DNA from: WHSW01 sp963846165
GTDB taxonomy: Bacteria > Actinomycetota > Thermoleophilia > Solirubrobacterales > 70-9
Length of the DNA: 64,000 bases
Assembly: GCA_963846165.1 (NCBI GenBank)
Contig: CAWJUU010000005.1
Location: 310,001-374,000 of the forward strand
Direction: 5' to 3'
In this document: positions 45,882 through 53,775 of the stretch, piece after piece
Layout of the letters: each line of letters begins with the position of its first letter
Position numbering within the stretch: the stretch's first letter is position 1
Made by a program: the position numbers and the translations under genes
Notes under the pieces: model-generated
Database searches by the model: none
What the model saw: only the letters and a program-made list of their open reading frames with translations
What the model was told of the DNA's origin: nothing

Positions 45882-46400
45882 GTGGGCGCGCGCACGTTTG
45901 CTGTCTTCCTGGGCGTTCTCGCCCTGATCGGCCTGCTCGGCTTCGGGCTGCTGACGAAGGGCGAATCCGCCGTCGCGGTCGGCGAGCCGATCCCCGACGC
46001 CGAGCTGCCGACCCTCGACGGCGCCGGTAGCGGCTCAATCGCCGACTACCGCGGCGACTGGGTGCTGGTCAACGTCTGGGCCTCGTGGTGTGACCCCTGC
46101 AAAGAGGAGTCGCCGGCGCTCCAGCGCTTCCACGAGCAGCACCAAAACGACGGCTTCACCGTGCTCGGGATCGACAGCCGCGACGTCTCCGACGAGGGGC
46201 GGGAGTTCGTCGACGAGTACGGGCTCACCTACCCTCAGCTCCACGACGGCGAGGGCGAGCGCCCCGACGAGCTCGGGATGACCGGCTTCCCCGAGAGCTT
46301 TCTCGTCGACCGCGAGGGCAACGTCGCCCTCCACGTCCCGGGTCCCGTCACGGCGGAGTACCTCGAGACCGAGGTCGCGCCGCTGATCGAGGGGAGCTGA
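45882..46400 (+). CDS. ccmG: CcmG/DsbE-like thiol-disulfide reductase
   Basis: The 172-residue thioredoxin-fold protein is anchored by an N-terminal helix (TFAVFLGVLALIGLLGFGLL). Its active site is NVWASWCDPCKEESP (CxxC), and GMTGFPESFLVD carries the cis-Pro loop. It would reduce apocytochrome c Cys pairs before heme attachment. GTG 45882 was chosen because of the leaderless promoter and because the anchor starts there. It is followed 2 nt later by ccmH, while ccmF and ccmE lie about 38 kb away. Confidence 0.85.
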   Translation: MGARTFAVFLGVLALIGLLGFGLLTKGESAVAVGEPIPDAELPTLDGAGSGSIADYRGDWVLVNVWASWCDPCKEESPALQRFHEQHQNDGFTVLGIDSRDVSDEGREFVDEYGLTYPQLHDGEGERPDELGMTGFPESFLVDREGNVALHVPGPVTAEYLETEVAPLIEGS

Positions 46401-46402
46401 GC

Positions 46403-46870
46403 GTGCGCCGCACGTTGCTGACCGTCATCGTCGCCGCTGCACTCACCTCCCCAACCGCTGCGCTTGCCCAGACCCCGCAGACCTCCCTCCCCGATATCGA
46501 GGATGAGGTGATGTGCCCGATTTGCGGCGTCACCCTCGAGCTCGCGATCGACGCGCCCCAGGCCCAACAGGAGCGCGAGTTCATCCGCGGCCTGATCGCC
46601 GAGGGCCTGACCAAGGACGAAATCAAGGACCGCCTCGTCGCCGAGTTCGGCCCTGAGGTGCTCTCGATCCCCGAGGCCGAGGGCTTCGACCTGGCGGCGT
46701 GGCTGGTGCCGGCCGTGGCGATCCTCGCCGCGGCAGCGGCGATCTTCGTCGGCCTGCGGCGCTGGCGTCGCGACGGCGACGACGGCCCCGACCGCCCGCC
46801 CGGCGTCGACGACCTCACTCCCGAGGATCGGGAACGTCTCGAGTCAGACCTCGCACGCTACGAGCTCTGA
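46403..46870 (+). CDS. ccmH: CcmH/NrfF-like cytochrome c assembly protein
   Basis: The 155-residue protein has a signal peptide, then EDEVMCPICGVTLELA with a CPIC thiol pair at the place of the LRCxxCQ motif of CcmH. The helix REFIRGLIAEGLTKDEIKDR and a C-terminal membrane segment (AWLVPAVAILAAAAAIFVGL) with cytoplasmic tail complete it. CcmH works with CcmG to keep apocytochrome Cys reduced. The Q of the usual motif is replaced by G. Confidence 0.85.
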   Translation: MRRTLLTVIVAAALTSPTAALAQTPQTSLPDIEDEVMCPICGVTLELAIDAPQAQQEREFIRGLIAEGLTKDEIKDRLVAEFGPEVLSIPEAEGFDLAAWLVPAVAILAAAAAIFVGLRRWRRDGDDGPDRPPGVDDLTPEDRERLESDLARYEL

Positions 46871-46900
46871 CCGAACCACCGTTGTCGTTCTAACCACCCA

Positions 46901-47732
46901 GGCCTGATCTGGTTCGTCTCGAAGGCCAACGGCAAGGTCGGCACGCTCGACCGCAAGACCGGCGAGCTGCGCGTCAAGACCCTCGGCGAGGAGATCGAGA
47001 ACTCGTTCGCGGTCGGTGAGGACGGCGTCTACATCGTCTCCGACAAGCGCATGTACCGGTTCAAGGCCAGCGACTCTGGCAAGCCGCGGGTGATCTGGAA
47101 GGCCGGCTATCCAACTCGGGGATCGTCAAGCCGAGCCAGGTAAACGCGGGCTCGGGGACGACGCCGACGATCATGGAGGGCGGCTACGTCGCGATCACCG
47201 ACAACGCCGACCCGATGAACGTGGTCGTCTACCGCAACGCGCGCAAGCTGCGCGGCGAGAAGCGGACCGTGTGCAAGCAGCCGGTGTTCGGGGTCGGCGG
47301 CTCGGCGACCGAGAACTCGCTGATCACCGCCGGGCGCTCATTGGTGGTCGAGAACAACTACGGCTACCAGGACCCGTTCGGGCCGATGTCGGGAGCGGGA
47401 CCGAGCTCGGCTTCGCCCGCGTCGATGTAAAGAAGAACGGCGAGGGCTGCAAGCTCAAGTGGACCAACCTCGACGCCCGAGCGCCGACCGTGGTCCCGAA
47501 GCTTTCGACCAAGACCGGTCTGATCTACACCTACACCCGCCCGCCCGACCCCGCCGCCCAGGGCTACTACTGGACCGCGATCGACTGGCGCGACGGCGAC
47601 ACCGCCTGGAGCCAGTTCGCCGGCGCCGGGCTCTCCTACAACAACAACTACGCCGGGCTCGCGCTCGGCCCCGACGGCACCGCCTACCTCGCCGTGATCG
47701 GCGGGATCATCGCCCTGCGCGACGGCGCCTGA
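46901..47732 (+). pseudogene. 5'-truncated propeller-like protein remnant
   Basis: Coding-like sequence begins abruptly with GLIWFVSKANGKVGTLDRKT, 30 nt after the ccmH stop. No start codon or signal peptide is found. It reads through a propeller-like region (VGEDGVYIVSDKRMYRFKAS, GSGTTPTIMEGGYVAITDNA, AGLALGPDGTAYLAVIGG). Frame changes occur near 47108 and 47395. The frameshifts could be errors, but the missing N-terminal half cannot be explained that way, so this is a true remnant or an assembly junction. The family resembles PQQ-like exported proteins. Confidence 0.6.
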
Positions 47733-47783
47733 GCCGGCCTTAGGTCAGGTGGTCACCGTCCTCGCCATCCGGGGCGAGAGTGC

Positions 47784-48785
47784 TCAACAGCTGTGGACCT
47801 CGGCCTGCGAGCGGACGACCTCGAACGCCGAGCCCGGGATCTCCTTGAGCTGGTTCAGGTTCTCGTCGTTCCAGCGCCGGTCCGAGGTGCCCTGGAAGAA
47901 CCAGTTCGAGCCGTTGTCGGTGACGAAGAAGCCGTACTGCTTCATCGCCTCGGCGATCACCCGCGCGTCGCCGGAAATCCCCGAGATGTCATAGCCCGAG
48001 CGCATTCGCAGGCGCATCCCCATTGGCGGCGCGTTGGCGCTGGTCTCGTCGCTGGCGCAGTGTGAGGCCGGGTGGATCCAGGCGTCGCGAGTGACGTCGA
48101 ACGTGGCCCGGATCGCGTGGTCGATGTGGCCGGACTGGACCTCGTCGTAGCGGACGAGGCCGGGGAAGATCGGCAGCCCGGCGGCGTCGGCGGAGGTGTA
48201 GCTGTCGGTCCGCAGCTCGGCCGAGCGCAGGTTCCAAATCACGCCGACGTCGGCGTCCCAGCGCTTCTGCTGCTTCTGCGGGAAGGCGCGCCCGAGCTCA
48301 TAGAGCTTGCAGCGCTTGCGGTCGTAGGCGAGCACGTGGCGGTCGCCGTCGGAGTCGGCGCCGCCCTCGACCGGTGATGAGAGCGGGACCCGGTACTTGC
48401 CGTGGTCGGACTCGTCGCCGTAGGCCGTGAAGTGGACCTTGGTCCGCTTTGCCTTCTTGCCGACGACCCGGTAGGGAAAGCCGTACTCGCGCGGCGAGCC
48501 GAAGTCGGGGTGCAGCTCGGTGCCGCCGTTGGCGTTGATGAAATCGATGATCGCGTTGGAGTCGGGGTGCACCGGGGCCTCGGAGATGTCCTGGTTCCAG
48601 GCGCGCTGGTCGGGCAGCGAGGCGGTGCTGGGCTCGACCTCGGGCCCGGGCTTCGGGAACACCCCGCACTTGCCGCCCAGCGAGGGGTAGGGGCCGAGCG
48701 CCGAGGGGGCGGTCGCGGCGAGCACGAGGACCACGGCCGCGGTCAGCGCGAGGGCGGCGGCGGGGAGGATCGCGCGGCGAGCCAT
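47784..48785 (-). CDS. secreted protein of unknown function
   Basis: This 333-residue protein has a signal peptide (LALTAAVVLVLAATAPSALG). The mature region has LPDQRAWNQDISEAPVHPDS and INANGGTELHPDFGSPREYG. The C-terminal half continues HPASHCASDETSANAPPMGM, MRLRMRSGYDISGISGDARV and MKQYGFFVTDNGSNWFFQGT. It resembles extracellular proteins seen in Conexibacter-type genomes but has no assigned role. A TAGGCT element 6 nt before ATG 48785 suggests a leaderless transcript. Confidence 0.65.
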   Translation of the reverse strand: MARRAILPAAALALTAAVVLVLAATAPSALGPYPSLGGKCGVFPKPGPEVEPSTASLPDQRAWNQDISEAPVHPDSNAIIDFINANGGTELHPDFGSPREYGFPYRVVGKKAKRTKVHFTAYGDESDHGKYRVPLSSPVEGGADSDGDRHVLAYDRKRCKLYELGRAFPQKQQKRWDADVGVIWNLRSAELRTDSYTSADAAGLPIFPGLVRYDEVQSGHIDHAIRATFDVTRDAWIHPASHCASDETSANAPPMGMRLRMRSGYDISGISGDARVIAEAMKQYGFFVTDNGSNWFFQGTSDRRWNDENLNQLKEIPGSAFEVVRSQAEVHSC

Positions 48786-48855
48786 CGGTGCAGCCTAGTG
48801 GGGCGAACCCCGACCCCGCCGACACTTGGACAGGGGGTATGACCAACGAGCTGGG

Positions 48856-49056
48856 TCAGTCGACGACCTTGAACTTGTCCTTCGCCGCGGAGGGATCGAC
48901 GTTGCCGGCAGCGTCTATGGCCCGGACCTTGAACTTGTGCTTGCCCTCGTCGAGGCGCTTGACCATCTTCGGCGATTTGCACGACTTGAACGGCTTCTTG
49001 TCGGCCTTGCACTCGAACGTCGAGTCCGGCTCATCGGAGATGAACTTGAACTTGAC
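48856..49056 (-). repeat. duplicated Ig-like domain, copy 1
   Basis: It aligns without gaps to 49882-50082 at an offset of 1,026 bp. Only scattered substitutions separate the two, so it is a recent or gene-converted domain duplication. Confidence 0.75.
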
Positions 49057-49779
49057 CTTGCTCTCGTCGGTCTTCTTCGGCGCGTCCTTGGTGATCGTGG
49101 TCTCGGGCGGGTCCGTGTCGGCGGCCGGAGGATCGGTCGTCGTCACGCGGAAGCCGCCGATATCCCCCGGATCCTGGGTATCCCAGGGAGAGGTGCCATT
49201 GGCATCTTCGTAGGCGCGTTGGACGAAGAAGCCGCTCGTATCCGACGCCGACGCGCCGCCGAGTACCGAGTCGCAACCGTTATCTCCCGCGTAGGTTGCG
49301 GAGGGATTGGAAAAGCGGATGATCAGCCCGCCGCCCGCAAAGCTGAAGGGTGCCTGGGTCTCGAACTGCATCTCGAAGTTGCCGGCGGTCGTATCGCCGC
49401 GCGGATTGAGCGGCGTCTGTGTGTTGGAGACCACCGTGCGGAAGGGTTCGCCCTCGACGGTTCCACCGTTGGCTGTCGTCCTCGCGAGGGCGATCTCGAG
49501 CTGCGCATCGGCGTCGTTTTGAGCGGCGAGGTCAAAGGCCAATGTGTCCCCGGTGGCGAGCTCGAATGCGGGGACGTTCTTATAGAACCACGCTGCGAAT
49601 GGCGTCCACGGATCCCCGACCCCGGGGTCTCCGAGCCCGAAGGGGTAGCAGTTGCTGGGAAGGGACGGTTCGTTGGGGGCGACGGTGATCGTCGCCGCCG
49701 GAGCGGCCTGCGCCGTCACTGCCGTGGCGAGGATTGCGCTCGCGATCAATGTCGCTCCACACCGTCGTGCGTGCCTCAT
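48856..49779 (-). CDS. secreted protein with C-terminal Ig-like domain
   Basis: The 307-residue protein has a signal peptide (IASAILATAVTAQAAPA). The N-terminal domain (about 30-215) is unassigned and has LATGDTLAFDLAAQNDADAQ. The last 85 residues form an Ig-like bacterial domain starting DPPETTITKDAPKKTDESK and ending AAGNVDPSAAKDKFKVVD, with Cys in FECKADKKPFKSCKSP. The same domain ends the next gene upstream (49882-50811), with over 80% nucleotide identity across at least 200 bp. It is likely surface bound or secreted; the ligand is unknown. Confidence 0.7.
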   Translation of the reverse strand: MRHARRCGATLIASAILATAVTAQAAPAATITVAPNEPSLPSNCYPFGLGDPGVGDPWTPFAAWFYKNVPAFELATGDTLAFDLAAQNDADAQLEIALARTTANGGTVEGEPFRTVVSNTQTPLNPRGDTTAGNFEMQFETQAPFSFAGGGLIIRFSNPSATYAGDNGCDSVLGGASASDTSGFFVQRAYEDANGTSPWDTQDPGDIGGFRVTTTDPPAADTDPPETTITKDAPKKTDESKVKFKFISDEPDSTFECKADKKPFKSCKSPKMVKRLDEGKHKFKVRAIDAAGNVDPSAAKDKFKVVD

Positions 49780-49881
49780 CTGCTTCCGCGCCTCCCCGGT
49801 CGACTGGTTCGGCGCCCAATCTATGGCGGATCGGGCCGGCGGTCAACTCCACCGCGCAGCATTGCGCCGCGGCGACTCGGG

Positions 49882-50082
49882 TTAGTCGACCACCTTGAAC
49901 TTGTCCTTCGCCGCCGAGGGATCGACGTTGCCGGCCGCGTCGGTGGCGCGGACCTTGAACTTGTGCTTGCCCTCGTCGAGGCGCTTGACCTTCTTCGGCG
50001 AGGAGCAGGACCTGAACGGCTTCTTGTCGGCCTTGCACTCGAAGGTCGACCCCGGCTCGTCGGAGGTGAACTTGAACCTCAG
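49882..50082 (-). repeat. duplicated Ig-like domain, copy 2
   Basis: This is the ungapped partner of 48856-49056, encoding the 3' end of the second secreted protein. Confidence 0.75.
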
Positions 50083-50811
50083 CTTCGTCTTCTCGGTCTT
50101 ATTCGGGGCGCCCTTGGTGATCTCGGTCTCGGGCGGGTCGATGTCCGGAGGGCAGGTTCCCTGAGTGCCCGCATCCGTCGGACAGGCGTCCTGGGTCTCG
50201 TCGCCGAACCCGTCCCCATCCGCGTCCGGCTCGACGTCGGCGTTGATCAGCACCGCGCGATCGCCGAACGATCCGGCGTCGAAGGTCGCGGTCTGCCCGT
50301 CGGTGAGCGGGTTGATCCGGTGGAGATACGAAGCCCCGATCAGCGCGAGCGCCGGAAAGGTACCCGAGACCGTTCCAAGGCCGACCCGGTCGCCGGTCTG
50401 GATCGGGAGCCTCGTCGGGAACTCGTAGACGTCGATTGGATCGTCGCCGCCGGGTACGGGGTGTGGCTCGCTCGTTCCCGCGGTGGTGAACTGGTTCGCG
50501 ACGCCGGTCGGGTGAAGGATGCGGAGCGTCAGCGTGTCCGCCTGGAGCACGCCGGGCCCGGAGCCGCGGCGCGCGCGCCAGCGCACGACGACGCCGTCCA
50601 GCGGCGAGGTGAGCGACGCCCCGGGGACGACGTCGTTGGCGAAGATCCTCGCCCCACCCTGGCCGATCACGCTGCTGCGCTGCGGCAGCGGGTCGGGGCC
50701 GATCGTCACGGCTCCCGGGGCCGACGAGGGCGCGGCAAGGAGCAGCACTGCGGCCCCTGCCAGTACGCCCGCACCTACCTGCTTGCCCAACACGCCAACC
50801 TCTCGGCTCAT
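49882..50811 (-). CDS. secreted Ca-binding-like protein with C-terminal Ig-like domain
   Basis: This 309-residue protein has a signal peptide (GVLAGAAVLLLAAPSSAPGA). The central domain has TLTLRILHPTGVANQFTTAG and FPTRLPIQTGDRVGLGTVSG. A single thrombospondin-3-like Asp-rich stretch (EPDADGDGFGDETQDACPTD) could bind Ca2+. The C-terminal 85 residues (DPPETEITKGAPNKTEK to AAGNVDPSAAKDKFKVVD) repeat the domain of the neighbouring secreted protein. The role is unknown; cell-surface adhesion or matrix binding is a guess. Confidence 0.7.
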   Translation of the reverse strand: MSREVGVLGKQVGAGVLAGAAVLLLAAPSSAPGAVTIGPDPLPQRSSVIGQGGARIFANDVVPGASLTSPLDGVVVRWRARRGSGPGVLQADTLTLRILHPTGVANQFTTAGTSEPHPVPGGDDPIDVYEFPTRLPIQTGDRVGLGTVSGTFPALALIGASYLHRINPLTDGQTATFDAGSFGDRAVLINADVEPDADGDGFGDETQDACPTDAGTQGTCPPDIDPPETEITKGAPNKTEKTKLRFKFTSDEPGSTFECKADKKPFRSCSSPKKVKRLDEGKHKFKVRATDAAGNVDPSAAKDKFKVVD

Positions 50812-50871
50812 CTCACCCGCGATCGAAGGTACACGCGGCAGCGGACACCAGCGCGACGCGACGGCCCGCGC

Positions 50872-52243
50872 TCAGCCGCCGCCGATCGCCATCTCGCCGA
50901 TCAGCAGCGCGGGGGTGTGGACCGAGCCGCCGAAGGGAACCCAGCGCCGCTTCGAGCCGGTGGCGCGGACGGCGGCGAGCATCGCCGGCAGGTCGGAGGC
51001 GATCGTGAACTCGTCCGCCGGCTCGGCGAGCTCGCCGCCGGAGATCGTGCGCCCGGTGGCGCCGACCGAGAACGTGCCCGAGACCGGGTTGACACCCGAG
51101 TGCAGGCCGGCGACGTCGCTGATGTAGATCCCTTCGCCCGCGGCGACGAGCAGCTCGTCGAGGCTGAGCTCGCCCGCGGCGACGATCAGATTCGAGGTCG
51201 ACACCGAGGGCGGCGAGCGGTAGCCGGCGCGCGAGGCGTTGGCGGTCGAGATCGCGCCGTCGCCCTCGCGGCGCGCGGTGTAGGAGTCGTGCAGGTAGGC
51301 GCGCAGCTCGCCCGCCTCGATCAGCGCCGTGCGACCCGAGGGCGTGCCCTCGCCGTCGAACGGGGCCGAGTTGAGCCCGGCGGGGTCGGCGCCGTCGTCG
51401 GCGATCGTCAACGCCTCGGAGCCGATCGCCTCGCCGAGGCGGCCGGCGAACGGCGAGCGCCCGCGCTGGACGGCGTCGGCGCAGAGGACGCCGCCGATGA
51501 AGCCGGCGAAGCTCGCGGCGACGGTCTCGTCGAGGACCACCGGGCAGCTGCGCGAGGCGGGCTTGGCGGCGCCGAGCAGCGCGGTCGAGCGCTCGGCAGC
51601 CTCGCGGCCGATCGCTCCGGGGTCTAGCGCCGCCGGCGAGCGCCCGATGCCGAAGCCGAGCCCCGTCTGGCGGTCGCCGTCGGCCTCGGCGATCGCCGAG
51701 AGGTAGGCATAGCAGTAGGTTGCCTCGTAGGCGCCCGAGACCCCGCGCGAGGAGGCGAGCGCGGCGGCGGCGCGCTCGTCGACGTAGACCGTGGTCTCGA
51801 CCGCGACCACCCGGCCGTCGGATTCGCGCGCGGCGCGCTCGGCGCCCTTGGCGAGCTCGACCTTGCGCTCGGTCGTCCATTCGGCGGCCGCGGGGTCGGC
51901 AAGGCCCGCTATCGGCGCGGCCTCGCCCGCGGGGTCGGGCGCGGCGGCGAACTCGTCGACGTCGGCGATCCGCGCCGCCTCGACCGCCCCGGCGGCGATC
52001 TCGCGCAACCCGGAGTCGGCGAGGTCGACACCGTAGGCGTAGCCGGCGCGGCCGTCGATCCAGGCCCGCACCCCGAGCCCGCGCTCGCCCGCCTCGGTGA
52101 GGCTCTCGACCTCGGCGTCGAAGACCCGCACCTCGAGCCCGGTCGAGTCCGAGACGAAGGCCTCGGCGTCGCCGGCCTCCGCAGTCGAGCGCCGCCTCGA
52201 CCGCGCGCCCTGCGATCGCCTCGAGCTCGAGCTCAGCGGCCAC
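50872..52243 (-). CDS. tldE: TldE/PmbA metalloprotease subunit, one frameshift
   Basis: TldE is the partner of TldD in a protease that trims unfolded peptides and modified-peptide leaders. Residues after the first 20 read GDAEAFVSDSTGLEVRVFDA, then AWIDGRAGYAYG, and the conserved C-terminal AGLHSGVNPVSGTFSVGATG. As in the family it lacks the HExxxH motif. GTG 52243 overlaps the tldD stop by one base. A frame change near 52182 separates the first codons from the rest and is probably an error. Joined length is about 456 residues, normal for PmbA. Confidence 0.85.
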
Positions 52244-53649
52244 TAGACCGCCGTCCCCCCCACCGTCAGCTCGCCGATCCGCACGTGGCCCTGGCCGACG
52301 CCGACCGGGACGCTCTGGCCGCCCTTGCCGCAGAAGCCGGTACGGACCTCGAAGTCGCCGGCGACGCCGTCGATCCGGCGCAGCGTGTCGAGGCAGTTGC
52401 CGATCAGGGTCGCGCCGCGGCACGGCGTGGTCACCTCGCCGGCCTCGATCAGATAGCCCTCCGAGACGCCGAAGACGAAGTCGCCGGTGGTCGGGTCGAC
52501 CTGGCCGCCGGCGAACGAGACCGCGTAGAAGCCGCGCTTGACCTCGGCGATCAACTCCTCGGGGCTCGCCTCGCCGGGGGCGATGAAGGTGTTGGTCATC
52601 CGCGGGATCGGCAGGTGGCGAAAGCTCTCGCGGCGGCCGTTGCCGGTCGAGGCGACGCCGTCCTTCTTCGCCCGCAGCAGGTCGTAGAGGTAGGAGGTGA
52701 TCCGCCCTTCGTGGATGACGGCCGTGGTCTGGGTAGGGGTGCCCTCGTCGTCGATGCCCTCGGTGCCCCACTGGCCCGGCAGCCGTCCGTCGTCGTAGGC
52801 GTCGAGGGACGCGGCGGCGACGTCCTCGCCGAGCTTGCCCGCGTAGACCGAGGCGCCCTTCTGGATGTGGTCGGCCTCGAGCCCGTGGCCGGTCATCTCG
52901 TGAAAGAGCACGCCGCCGAAGCCGCTGCCGACGACCACCGGCATCGCCCCGGCGGGCGCCGGGTCGGCGTCAAGCAGCGCGAGCGCTACCTTCGCCGCAT
53001 GCTCGGCGATCGCCTCGGCGGCGCCGTCGCCGACCAGCTCGAAGCCTCGGTGCCCGCCGAGCGTCTCGAAGCCGGTCTCGACCCGATCGGCGTCGCGGGC
53101 GACGACCTGCACCCCGAGCCGCACCCGGGTGCGGTCGTCGGCGGCGAGCAGGCCGTCGGAGTTCGCGACAGTGATCCGCCTCCGCGCCTCCGCGTAGCCC
53201 GCCTGGACCTGTACGACCTTGTCCTCCGCCCCGCGGGCGCGCTCGTCGCAGGCGCGCAGCAGCTCGGCCTTGCGCTCGGCCGCGATCTCGGCGGGCGCGA
53301 TCTCGATCTCCTGCGGAGCGACGGGCTCGGCGGCGGCGAGCGCCTGCGCCGGGGCGCGGTCACCGCTGAGCGCGGCCGCCGCGGCGTCGGCGGCGCGCTC
53401 GAGATCGGCCTCGGCGAGCCCATCGACGTGGGCGAAGTAGGTGGTCTCGCCGCTGACCACCCGGACCCCGGCGCCGGTGTCGGCGCCGCGCTGGGCGCGC
53501 TCGATCCGCGACTCGTCGATCGAGAGCGAGAACCCGGCGCGATCCTCGCAGAAGAGCTCGGCGAAGTCGCCCCCGTTGGCGAGCGCGCGGGCGACGATCC
53601 GCCCGGCGAGCTCGGGCTCGACAAGGTGCTCGGGCCGCTCGGCTCCCAT
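52243..53649 (-). CDS. tldD: TldD metalloprotease subunit
   Basis: The 468-residue catalytic partner of TldE has the metal motif VLFHEMTGHGLEADHI (HExxxH). The C-terminal Cys ligand region is in EVTTPCRGATLIGNCLDTLR. The N-terminal half (LFCEDRAGFSLSIDESRIER, GVRVVSGETTYFAHVDG) matches the family and the length is normal. It is upstream of and overlaps tldE, the usual order. No RiPP precursor is seen nearby, so a housekeeping peptide-degrading role is more likely than leader removal. Confidence 0.92.
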   Translation of the reverse strand: MGAERPEHLVEPELAGRIVARALANGGDFAELFCEDRAGFSLSIDESRIERAQRGADTGAGVRVVSGETTYFAHVDGLAEADLERAADAAAAALSGDRAPAQALAAAEPVAPQEIEIAPAEIAAERKAELLRACDERARGAEDKVVQVQAGYAEARRRITVANSDGLLAADDRTRVRLGVQVVARDADRVETGFETLGGHRGFELVGDGAAEAIAEHAAKVALALLDADPAPAGAMPVVVGSGFGGVLFHEMTGHGLEADHIQKGASVYAGKLGEDVAAASLDAYDDGRLPGQWGTEGIDDEGTPTQTTAVIHEGRITSYLYDLLRAKKDGVASTGNGRRESFRHLPIPRMTNTFIAPGEASPEELIAEVKRGFYAVSFAGGQVDPTTGDFVFGVSEGYLIEAGEVTTPCRGATLIGNCLDTLRRIDGVAGDFEVRTGFCGKGGQSVPVGVGQGHVRIGELTVGGTAV

Positions 53650-53715
53650 CAGAGGTCAGCGTCGATCAGGTCAGATGCGGCGAGGAACAGCGCCTCGCCG
53701 TTTGAGCGCCACCCT

Positions 53716-53763
53716 GGCACGTCGGCGACAATAGCGATCGTGTCCTTCCAGCGAGCCTCGTGG
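53716..53763. repeat. decayed copy of the 56.85-kb promoter cassette
   Basis: This 48-nt stretch matches 56847-56894 at about 41 positions, including both divergent GTG starts. On the minus strand it opens a 23-codon frame ending GEALFLAASDLIDADL. That resembles the C-terminus of the 69-residue protein at 56235 (GRELFLAASRVLDAAR), as if the middle of that cassette had been deleted. The remnant ends at the tldD start. Confidence 0.65.
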
Positions 53764-53775
53764 GGTCGCGGATGA
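53740..53775 (+). CDS. 11-residue leader peptide, relic
   Basis: GTG 53740 opens VSFQRASWGRG and stops with TGA at 53773, overlapping ATG 53772 of the cyclase gene (ATGA). The first eight codons match the start of the small membrane protein at 56871 (VSLERAAW). A GACAAT element lies 8 nt upstream. The relic may now serve to couple translation into the cyclase gene. Confidence 0.4.
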   Translation: MSFQRASWGRG

